Positions 17,043 to 23,167 of a stretch of DNA of 23,167 nt are shown here, in pieces. Location of the stretch: assembly GCA_946481025.1 (NCBI GenBank), contig CAMLNA010000065.1, forward strand, positions 1 to 23,167. Direction: 5' to 3'. Source of the DNA: an uncultured Rivibacter sp. GTDB lineage: Bacteria; Pseudomonadota; Gammaproteobacteria; Burkholderiales; Burkholderiaceae. The first letter of the stretch is position 1, and every line of letters begins with the position of its first letter. The position numbers were made by a program, and so were the translations under genes. Under the pieces are notes generated by a model that was not told where the DNA came from, ran no database searches, and saw only the letters and a program-made list of their open reading frames with translations.

Positions 17043-19166
17043 ATGAAGACACTGCATCGCAGCTCGGTCGGCGCCGCGGCGCTGGCCCTCGTGCTGGCCG
17101 CCTGTGGCGGCGACGACGACGCCCCCGCCACGCCCGCCGCGACCCCGCGCGTCACGCTGGCGATCACCGCGACCGAGGACTTCGCCGGCAGCTACGGCAC
17201 CGTGGGCGCCTATGAGCGCGTCACCGGCACGCTGAGCGGCGAGGTGGATCCTCATGACCCGAAGAACGCGGTGATCCAGGACCTGAAGCTTGCTCCGGTC
17301 AATGCCCGCGGCATGGTCGAGTTCAAGGCCGACTTCGTGATGCTCAAGCCCAAGGACATGAGCCGCGCCAGCGGCGTGCTGCGCTATGACGCACCCAACC
17401 GCGGCAACATCCTCACCATGCCCAACCCCGCCGCATCGCCGAGCGACGCGGTGTACCTCGAGCGCGGCTACGTGCTGCTGTATTCCGCCTGGCAGGGCGA
17501 CGTGCCCAAGAGCAACCCGAACCGCCTCACCGTCACCGTGCCGGTGGCGAAGAACCCGGACGGCTCGTCGATCACAGGCCCCTACAAGACCGAGCTCGTG
17601 CCGGCTGCGGCCACGCCGGTGATGAGCCTGCCCGGCGGGGTGTTCAACGGCAGCATGATTCCCTACGAGCCGGCCAGCCTCGACAACACCTTGCCCGGCC
17701 ATTCGCTCACCCGCCGCCGCAACGAAACCGACCCGCGCATCGTCATCCCCGCGAGCGACTGGAAGTTCGCCAGCTGCGACACGGCGGCCGACCCCTTCCC
17801 CGGCACGGCCGACGCGACCAAGGTCTGCCTGAAGGGCGGCTTCGACCCGCAATACCTCTACGAACTCGTCTATGTGGCCAAGGACCCGAAGGTCATGGGC
17901 GTGGGCCTGGCGGCGCTGCGCGACACGGTGAGCTTCTTCCGCGGCAAGGCGGCCGACAGCGACGGCAACCCCAACCCGCTGGCCGGACGCATCACCCATG
18001 CCATCGGGCAGGGCACCTCGCAGTCCGGCAACGCGATGAAGACCTTCCTGCACCTGGGCTTCAACCAGGCGCTCGACGGCGGCAAGGTGTTCGACGGCGT
18101 CTATGCCCATGTGGCCGCGCGCCAGACCCACATCAACACCCGCTTCGCCGTGCCCGGCGGCGGCGGCGGCCTGCGCACCGACCACACTGCGTTCGGCCAG
18201 ACCGCACCGCGCGCGCTCGCCGCCGACTATGTGGACGAGCTCACCGGCCGGCAGGGGGGCGTGATGAAGCGCTGCGCGGCCACCAGCACCTGCCCGAAGT
18301 TCTTTCTCGGCCTCTCGGGCACGGAGTTCTGGCAGCTGCAGGGCTCACCGGTGCTGACCGATGCCTTCGGCCAGCGCGACCTCGTGCAGCCGGACAACGC
18401 GCGCGTCTACTACTACGCCAGCACGCAGCACGGGGGCCCCGGAGGCACGGCCGGCATCAACTACACGCCCACGCGCAACGTGTACCCGGCCGGCACGGTG
18501 GTGCACTTCAACGACACCTTCCGCGCGCTGTTCATCGCGCTGGAGGACTGGGTGGTGCGCGACGTGGCGCCGCCCGCGAGCCAGGTGCCCAAGCTCGCCG
18601 ACGGCACGCTGGCGCGGCCGGACCAGCTGGTGTTCCCCACCATGCGGGGCCTGGAGTGGCCGGTGAACGGCACGCCCACTTCGGTGCCCGAATTCGACTA
18701 CCTCGCGCGCTACAACGGCTTCCCGCTGCTCGACTTCGGGCCGGAATACAAGCCGCAGGACGAGTCGGGCATCGCGACGCTGCTGCCGCCGGCGTATCTC
18801 AACAGGGACTACGCCATCCTCGTGCCGCAGGTGGATGCGAGCACCGGGCTCACCCGGGCCGGCATCCGCAGCGTGGAGGCGAGGGTGCCGCTGGGCACCA
18901 GCATCGAGTTCAACTACCCGGCGGCCGCCGGCGTGGTGGACCTGTCCAACCTCACCGGCGCCTTCATCCCCTTCCACAAGACCCGGGCCCAGCGGCTCGC
19001 GGCGGGTGACACGCGGCCTTCGCTCGAGGAGCTGTACGCCGACCAGGCGGGGTATGTGGCGGCGGTGACGGCCGCGGCCGACGAGCTGGTGGCGCAGCGG
19101 TTGTTGCTGAGAAGGGATGCGGATGCGATCGTGGTGCGCGCGGCGGGGCAGGTGGTGTTGCCTTGA
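17043..19166 (+). CDS. Large lipoprotein of the alpha/beta-hydrolase (Abhydrolase_10-like) type
   Basis: A 707-residue exported lipoprotein. Residues 1-20 are a lipoprotein signal with lipobox LVLAAC (C21), followed by the acidic tether GGDDDAPATPAATP. The body resembles the alpha/beta-hydrolase domain family known as Abhydrolase_10, best seen at GQGTSQSGNAMKTFL (S326 or S328 as nucleophile) and NQALDGGKVFDGVYAH. Late landmarks are FLGLSGTEFWQL and LYYYASTQHGG-type sequence (VYYYASTQHGG). AGGAGA lies six bases before the ATG. Its 95-base distance from the Bug gene and shared strand suggest it belongs to the LysR-controlled cluster, perhaps hydrolysing an ester or lactone outside the cytoplasm whose product the Bug protein binds. 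Aspartates follow the lipid cysteine from position +3, not +2, so an outer-membrane place is more likely than inner-membrane retention. Substrate unknown. Confidence 0.75.
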   Translation: MKTLHRSSVGAAALALVLAACGGDDDAPATPAATPRVTLAITATEDFAGSYGTVGAYERVTGTLSGEVDPHDPKNAVIQDLKLAPVNARGMVEFKADFVMLKPKDMSRASGVLRYDAPNRGNILTMPNPAASPSDAVYLERGYVLLYSAWQGDVPKSNPNRLTVTVPVAKNPDGSSITGPYKTELVPAAATPVMSLPGGVFNGSMIPYEPASLDNTLPGHSLTRRRNETDPRIVIPASDWKFASCDTAADPFPGTADATKVCLKGGFDPQYLYELVYVAKDPKVMGVGLAALRDTVSFFRGKAADSDGNPNPLAGRITHAIGQGTSQSGNAMKTFLHLGFNQALDGGKVFDGVYAHVAARQTHINTRFAVPGGGGGLRTDHTAFGQTAPRALAADYVDELTGRQGGVMKRCAATSTCPKFFLGLSGTEFWQLQGSPVLTDAFGQRDLVQPDNARVYYYASTQHGGPGGTAGINYTPTRNVYPAGTVVHFNDTFRALFIALEDWVVRDVAPPASQVPKLADGTLARPDQLVFPTMRGLEWPVNGTPTSVPEFDYLARYNGFPLLDFGPEYKPQDESGIATLLPPAYLNRDYAILVPQVDASTGLTRAGIRSVEARVPLGTSIEFNYPAAAGVVDLSNLTGAFIPFHKTRAQRLAAGDTRPSLEELYADQAGYVAAVTAAADELVAQRLLLRRDADAIVVRAAGQVVLP

Positions 19167-19304
19167 TTGAAAGAAGGCCGAGCCGCGACCGCACTTGACC
19201 AGCCTCGCCTGCATCCTCAGCACGAGGGATGTGCCGGTCCAGGCTCCTGGCACGATCTCCGCGGCGCCAACCGTGGGGTGGCGGATCGAGCCAGGAGAGG
19301 AAAC

Positions 19305-20522
19305 ATGGTCGCAGAACGCCTTCACGTGACGATGCTGCTTGTGCTGTCCTCGCTCGTTGCAGGGTGCAGCGCCCTGCCGGAGCTGGAAGGAGGGCGCGTC
19401 ATCCTCATGTCGTCGTCTGCCGAACCGAGGCCGGCGGTCGACGAACTTGCCAAGATCGACATCGCTTACCAGCTCGACCCGAAGAAGAAGGGCTTCTGCC
19501 ATCGCGCGGTCTTGAAACCGGACGCGCCTGCTGCGACCGGCGCACCAGGCGCCGAGCCGACCAAGAAGCCGATGGATCCCACAACGGAGATCCGCTGCGC
19601 CATGGACGGCTTCTACTCCCAGGATTACTTCGAAGAGCTGGGTGAGCGCGAAAGGCGGGCGCTCGAGGTTAGCAACGTGACGTTCGCCTACGCCGAAAAG
19701 CAGACAAATCGGATCGGTGATCTGTCGAAGAAGCTTGACGAGGCGGTCTCCAAGTTCGACATGCAATACCGGGCCACCCTTCAGAACAGGCTTCAGGCCG
19801 CGGTGATCGATACCCAAGTCACCGACCTGACGAATCGAGTTCAGCAGGCGACGGAGAGTTCAGCCTTTCTCGAGTTCCAGCGCCGAAGGAGAAATGGTGT
19901 GCAGTCCGCGTTCATCGCTGCCAGCGACGCTGCCTGTGACTTGTACAAGCGCAACCTCAACAACGTCTACAGCACTTCCAACTTTTCATTTGGCTCCGTC
20001 GCGACGGTCGCAGGTGGATTGGGAGCAGCCGTCACGGGAGAAAGTGCTGCGCGGGCACTGGCCGCGGTCGCGGGAATCACCAGCGGCATTCGCGCCGAGT
20101 ACAACGACGCCTTCTTTCGCAACAAGGTCGTGGAGTTGCTGACGAAAGCCATGGACATCTCTCGCATGAGAAAGAAGGAGGAGATCCGCAGACGTACGGT
20201 GCAGATCCTGGCGGACTACAGCATGGAAGACGCACTCGGTGATGCGATCCTCTACAACTCTCAGTGCAGTCTGGTGGCAGGGCTGCAGGAAACCTCCGAG
20301 TCGCTGCAGACGGTCTCCGATCCAGGGCTGAAGTGGCTGGCCAATGCATTTGGTGGCGCGGCGTCGAACAAGGCCTTGACCACCAAGCTGTTCGAATCCC
20401 TGGGAGAGGCGGTGGGGACCGTACAGGCGATCCAGCGGACCACGGAAGACCAGAATGCGATCGTGGCCGGTACCGGGGACGGTGCAAAAAACGGAGTCAA
20501 CGAAGTCGCGAAACCGAAATGA
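19305..20522 (+). CDS. Unrecognised lipoprotein with coiled-coil and glycine-rich segment
   Basis: A 405-residue protein of no family I can name. It has a lipoprotein signal with lipobox LVAGC (C21). Residues about 125-190 are heptad-like (KQTNRIGDLSKKLDEAVSKF and LQAAVIDTQVTDLTNRVQQA) and could form a coiled coil. Residues about 225-270 contain a Gly/Ala-rich stretch (FGSVATVAGGLGAAVTGE) that resembles a membrane-inserting or hairpin segment. It is followed by a charged helix rich in Lys/Arg/Glu. ATG 19305 has a strong ribosome site (AGGAGAGG, four bases away). G+C counted by hand on several lines is about 55-70 percent, lower than flanking genes, and AT-ending codons are more frequent, which may mean recent transfer. 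Spacers of about 135 bases on both sides suggest an independent unit. Function unknown. Confidence 0.8.
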   Translation: MVAERLHVTMLLVLSSLVAGCSALPELEGGRVILMSSSAEPRPAVDELAKIDIAYQLDPKKKGFCHRAVLKPDAPAATGAPGAEPTKKPMDPTTEIRCAMDGFYSQDYFEELGERERRALEVSNVTFAYAEKQTNRIGDLSKKLDEAVSKFDMQYRATLQNRLQAAVIDTQVTDLTNRVQQATESSAFLEFQRRRRNGVQSAFIAASDAACDLYKRNLNNVYSTSNFSFGSVATVAGGLGAAVTGESAARALAAVAGITSGIRAEYNDAFFRNKVVELLTKAMDISRMRKKEEIRRRTVQILADYSMEDALGDAILYNSQCSLVAGLQETSESLQTVSDPGLKWLANAFGGAASNKALTTKLFESLGEAVGTVQAIQRTTEDQNAIVAGTGDGAKNGVNEVAKPK

Positions 20523-20562
20523 AGTAGGCCCGGTACGGGAGCGGCGACGCACGCCCGGGGCA

Positions 20563-20575
20563 AGCGAGGCTCGCT
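20563..20575. terminator. Short stem-loop downstream of the unknown lipoprotein gene
   Basis: AGCGAG-G-CTCGCT is a perfect dyad 40 bases past the stop of the lipoprotein gene and about 80 bases before the DinB-like gene. As a hairpin it gives a 5-bp stem with a 3-base loop. The following bases (GGAGATTT) hold only three T, so it is at most a weak terminator. Confidence 0.25.
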
Positions 20576-20655
20576 GGAGATTTCCGCCCGCGGATGGCAG
20601 AGTGCGAAGCGTTCCAACAACCGACTCGCCGGGCTTTCCCGCACCCGCTAGCGCC

Positions 20656-21156
20656 ATGTCCCTCAGCACGCTGAAATCGCTGTTCGCCCACAAGGCCTGG
20701 GCCGACGCCGAACTGTTCGCACTCCTTGAAAGCCTGCCGGCCGCACACGAGAACGAACTGCACACCTGCATCCGCACGCTGAACCACATCCACGTGGTCG
20801 ATCGCATCTTTCGCGCCCACCTGGCCGGCGAGCCGAGGCCGTTCGATGCCACCAACACGAAGGAGACGCCCTCGCTCGGCCAGCTGCAGGCGCAGGTGCG
20901 GGCCACCGACGCCTGGTACATGGAGCATGTGTCCCGCCTCACCGAGCCGGTGTTGGCCGAGACGGTGGCCTTCACCTTCACCGACGGTGACGCCGGCCGC
21001 ATGACGCGCGAGGAAATCCTGCTGCACGTCATCACGCATGGCGGCTACCACCGGGGCAACGTGGGCCAGGTGCTCAAATCCATCTCGGTGGTGCCGCCGC
21101 GCGATCTCTACACCAAGTTCCTGCATGTGAGCGAACCGACCAGGCGCGGCGCCTGA
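20656..21156 (+). CDS. DinB family protein (YfiT/DinB four-helix-bundle)
   Basis: A 166-residue member of the DinB/YfiT superfamily, four-helix-bundle proteins that usually bind a divalent metal through three histidines. The probable triad is H46 (LNHIHVVDR, with H44 nearby), H128 and H132 (VITHGGYHRGNVGQ). Length is normal and no signal peptide is seen. In related proteins activities include thiol-dependent transfer reactions, but most members, as this one, have no assigned substrate. ATG 20656 was chosen because the first helix begins directly after it (LKSLFAHKAWADAEL); no clear ribosome site is seen. It converges on the LysE-type gene. Confidence 0.9.
   Translation: MSLSTLKSLFAHKAWADAELFALLESLPAAHENELHTCIRTLNHIHVVDRIFRAHLAGEPRPFDATNTKETPSLGQLQAQVRATDAWYMEHVSRLTEPVLAETVAFTFTDGDAGRMTREEILLHVITHGGYHRGNVGQVLKSISVVPPRDLYTKFLHVSEPTRRGA
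21141..21155. terminator. Palindrome across the dinB-like stop codon
   Basis: CAGGCGC-G-GCGCCTG at 21141-21155 is a perfect dyad covering the last codons and stop of the DinB-like gene. A second pair, GGCGGCG at 21161-21167 and CGCCGCC at 21186-21192, follows in the 41-base gap to the convergent LysE-type gene. Together they may end or stabilise both transcripts. No T-run is present, so the call is tentative. Confidence 0.3.
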
Positions 21157-21197
21157 CCCTGGCGGCGCGGCACAGGGCTTCGACCCGCCGCCGCGAC

Positions 21198-21830
21198 TCA
21201 GGCGTTGCGGCGATACAGCGCCAGCGAGCCCGCCAGCGCCAGCAGTGCGCCGCCGCACAGGCGGTCGAGCCACAGCACGCCCTTGGCACGAAGCGCACGA
21301 ATCGCCTGGGCGCCCGCGGCGGCGTAGGCCAGCATCACCAGGAAGTCGATGCTGCCGAACACGGCTGCCAGCGCCACGTACTGCGGGACCTGCGGCTCGG
21401 AGGTGTCGATGAACTGCGGCAGGAACGCCGAGAAGAACAGGTAGCCCTTCGGGTTGGTGACGGCGACCAGGAAGCTGCGCAGGAAGATGGACTTGCGCAA
21501 GGCTGTCCCGTCGGCGGCTGGGGTGTCGTCGGCCGGCAGCGCCAGCGTGCCTCTGGAGCGCAGCATGCGCACGCCCAGCCAGGCCAGGTAGGCCACGCCC
21601 ACCCATTTGACGGCTGAGAACCAGAATTCCGAAGCCGCCAGCAGGGCGCCCAGGCCGAGGGCCACCGCCGAGATGAGCACGAAGTCCGACAGCACCGCTC
21701 CCACCATGCCGGGCAGCGATGCCCTCACGCCGTAACGCGATCCGTTGCTCAGGGCCAGCAGCACGGTGGGCCCCGGCGTGGCGATCCCGATGAACGCAAC
21801 GACGGCAAAGACGAGAAGGGTCTGCGACAT
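21198..21830 (-). CDS. LysE/RhtB family amino-acid exporter
   Basis: A 210-residue inner-membrane protein of the LysE/RhtB family, which exports amino acids or related metabolites. The N-terminal signature is FIGIATPGPTVLLALSNGSRYG (family hallmark TPGP at about residues 18-21). The middle KSIFLRSFLVAVTNPKGYLFF segment is equally typical (NPKGYLFFSAFLPQF). About six hydrophobic segments can be counted. The gene begins 13 bases after the stop of the GNAT gene, so the two are likely co-transcribed. The substrate is unknown; LysE-family members transport various amino acids and homoserine lactones. Confidence 0.93.
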   Translation of the reverse strand: MSQTLLVFAVVAFIGIATPGPTVLLALSNGSRYGVRASLPGMVGAVLSDFVLISAVALGLGALLAASEFWFSAVKWVGVAYLAWLGVRMLRSRGTLALPADDTPAADGTALRKSIFLRSFLVAVTNPKGYLFFSAFLPQFIDTSEPQVPQYVALAAVFGSIDFLVMLAYAAAGAQAIRALRAKGVLWLDRLCGGALLALAGSLALYRRNA

Positions 21831-21843
21831 GGTGGCGGGGTCC

Positions 21844-22299
21844 TCAGGGGGCGATGGATTTCTGCATGAACACGCTGAATGGGTCGTCGGGGTAGTCGCC
21901 GAACGGCGGCCTGCGGCGGAAGCCCCGGCTCTCGTAGAAGGCCAGGGCCTCGGGCTGCTTCGGCCCGGTCTCCAGCATCAACAGCCGGCAGCCGCCTTCC
22001 AGCGCTTGCGCCTCCAGGAGCGCGAGCAATTTCCCGGCAACGCCCTGGCCGCGGCTTTCAGGGTGCACGTACATGCGCTTGACCTCGCCGTATTGCAGGC
22101 CCAGCACGATCGCCCCGCAGCCGACCGCGCGGCCCGACGGCAGGCGCGCCACGGCAAACAGCACGTTGGGCTGCTTCAGCGAGGCGAGGTCCAGGGCGTA
22201 CCGGCTTTCGGGCGGATAGAGGGTGTCCTGGTAGGCGTCCAGCTCGGCGATGAGCTGCAGCACCTCCGGCTGGTCGGGCGATTCGAGGGTCGTGAGCAT
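21844..22299 (-). CDS. GNAT family N-acetyltransferase
   Basis: A 151-residue acetyltransferase of the GNAT fold, transferring an acetyl group from acetyl-CoA to an amine. Motif A, which binds the CoA pyrophosphate, is RMYVHPESRGQGVAGKLL at residues 75-92 with the R-G-Q-G-V-A core at 83-88. The later FYESRGFRRRPPFGDYPDDP segment is the usual C-terminal motif B region. ATG 22299 was chosen because it gives the normal family length; the longer open frame upstream runs antisense or out of frame to YceI and is not GNAT-like. It is followed closely by the LysE-type exporter gene. Acceptor unknown. Confidence 0.92.
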   Translation of the reverse strand: MLTTLESPDQPEVLQLIAELDAYQDTLYPPESRYALDLASLKQPNVLFAVARLPSGRAVGCGAIVLGLQYGEVKRMYVHPESRGQGVAGKLLALLEAQALEGGCRLLMLETGPKQPEALAFYESRGFRRRPPFGDYPDDPFSVFMQKSIAP

Positions 22300-22364
22300 G
22301 GCGGCGGCGACGCTACCACGGCTCGGCGGCCGGCGTGCCCTGTTGCCCCGGCGAGGTGGCGCCG

Positions 22365-22937
22365 TCACTGCGCCGCCACCGCCTCCACCTGGATGCGCAG
22401 CAGCACGTCCATCTTGAAGCCCCAGTCCTTGCCGGCGTCCAGGCCGAACTGGTCGCGCTGGATGGTGGCGCTCGCGTCGGCGCCACACAGGTCCCGCTTG
22501 TGCAGCGGATGCGGGATGCACTTGAGCGAATGCAGGGTCAGCGTGACGGGGCGCGTGACGCCGTGCAGCGAAAGATTGCCCACCACTTGCGTGGGGCCGC
22601 TGCCGTTGGGCACCTCGAAGCGGCCCTTGTAGGTGGCCTTCGGGTACTTCTTCACGTCGAAGAAGTCCTTGCCGCGCGCCCAGGCGTTGAGCTGGTCCTG
22701 GCCGAAGTCGATGCTGGCCAGGTCGATGGCAACGTCGACGCTGCCGGTGCCGCCCTGCTTGTCGAGGCTGATGCTGCCGCTGCTCTTGTTGAGCTTGCCG
22801 CGCCACACCGAGATGCCCATGTGGTCGGCCTCGAAGCTCGGGAAGGTGTGGGCGGGATCGATCTGGTAGGTGACCGGGGCGGCCGATGCGGTGGATGCGG
22901 CCATGGCCAGCCATGCGGTGGTGGCGAGGTGACTCAT
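22365..22937 (-). CDS. YceI family periplasmic protein
   Basis: A 190-residue YceI-family protein, a secreted beta-barrel that in solved members binds a long isoprenoid-type lipid. The signal peptide covers residues about 1-20 (LAMAASTASA, cleaved before APVTYQ). The mature part has the classic YceI pattern: YQIDPAHTFPSFEADHMG, then WRGKLNKSSGSI, VDVAIDLASIDFG, KDFFDVKKYP and GNLSLHGVTRPVTL. ATG 22937 was chosen over one 13 codons upstream because it gives a proper signal peptide. Two cysteines (CIPHPLHKRDLC) near residue 150 may form a disulfide in the periplasm. It lies 65 bases ahead of the GNAT gene on the same strand. Confidence 0.95.
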   Translation of the reverse strand: MSHLATTAWLAMAASTASAAPVTYQIDPAHTFPSFEADHMGISVWRGKLNKSSGSISLDKQGGTGSVDVAIDLASIDFGQDQLNAWARGKDFFDVKKYPKATYKGRFEVPNGSGPTQVVGNLSLHGVTRPVTLTLHSLKCIPHPLHKRDLCGADASATIQRDQFGLDAGKDWGFKMDVLLRIQVEAVAAQ

Positions 22938-23011
22938 GTCGGTTTGCTTTCGATTCGGTTGATCTGACGGACACACGACGAACGGGCCGCGCCGGAATCG
23001 ACACCGCTTTT

Positions 23012-23035
23012 CGAACGATCACGTGCCGCCGTTCG
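23012..23035. promoter_or_regulatory. Inverted repeat in the yceI / right-edge divergent spacer
   Basis: CGAACG (23012-23017) and CGTTCG (23030-23035) form a perfect 6-bp inverted repeat around 12 bases that include the palindrome CACGTG (23020-23025). It lies 17 bases before the start of the right-edge gene and about 75 bases before yceI. It might be an operator for either; evidence is symmetry only. Confidence 0.25.
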
Positions 23036-23051
23036 TGGCGAAGATAACCCG

Positions 23052-23167
23052 ATGTCCTTCCAGGTCATCTACCTGTACCCGCATGCGCCGGCCAAGCCGC
23101 CCGAAGGGCAGGCGTGCAACGGTTGCGGCGTGTGCTGCGCGAGCGAACCGTGCCCCGCGGGCCGGCT
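23052..23167 (+). CDS. Cysteine-rich protein, N-terminal fragment (3' partial)
   Basis: The frame from ATG 23052 stays open to the right edge, giving 38 residues. They start MSFQVIYLYPHAPAKPP and contain a cysteine cluster, CNGCGVCCASEPCP, with five cysteines in 14 residues. Such C-x2-C-x2-C-C clusters bind zinc or an iron-sulfur centre in several small bacterial proteins. The start is supported by its place just after the divergent spacer from yceI. The rest of the gene is outside the window and the family is not identified. Confidence 0.65.
   Translation, partial: MSFQVIYLYPHAPAKPPEGQACNGCGVCCASEPCPAGR

Overview
The window looks like chromosomal DNA of a high-GC betaproteobacterium, most likely of the order Burkholderiales (Comamonadaceae/Sphaerotilaceae-like). 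This is inferred from the very high G+C, the HAD - Rieske - S49 peptidase gene order, the Bug-type binding protein next to a LysR regulator, and the overall protein styles. No 16S or other taxonomic marker is present, so the placement is an inference. No rRNA, tRNA, IS element, prophage or CRISPR array was seen, and no stretch longer than about 140 bases lacks a gene.

Left part (1-1986, + strand): the 3' end of a HAD phosphatase, a small Rieske [2Fe-2S] protein that overlaps it, and an SppA-like S49 peptidase. These look like housekeeping genes in a compact operon. They converge on a perfect stem-loop with the next block.

Urease block (2005-8686, - strand): in transcription order ureA, a 59-residue His-rich membrane peptide, ureB and ureC, then (after an AsmA-family gene on the opposite strand at 4043-6097) ureE, ureF and ureG. 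All the nickel-ligand and catalytic residues of UreC are present. No ureD (ureH) gene is visible. ureEFG is physically cut off from ureABC by asmA and should need its own promoter.

Sensor block (8812-13225, + strand, divergent from ureA): a 1162-residue protein that joins an NCS1/cytosine-permease-like membrane domain, a nine-cysteine cytoplasmic linker, two extra membrane helices, a complete histidine kinase and a receiver domain. Its 3' end overlaps the gene for a LuxR-type response regulator. This is the most interesting system in the window: a transporter-like receptor that may sense a nitrogen compound (purine, pyrimidine, allantoin or hydantoin type) and could control the adjacent urease genes.

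Catabolic block (13232-19166): a LysR regulator on the - strand, divergent from a tight run of an AtuA-like (DUF1446) protein, its separately encoded C-terminal domain, a Bug/TTT solute-binding protein and a 707-residue lipoprotein of the alpha/beta-hydrolase (Abhydrolase_10) type. The layout suggests LysR-controlled uptake and breakdown of an unknown organic acid or ester.

Right part (19305-23167): an unrecognised lipoprotein with lower G+C, a DinB-like protein, then LysE-type exporter, GNAT acetyltransferase and YceI genes on the - strand, and finally the start of a cysteine-rich protein that runs off the window.
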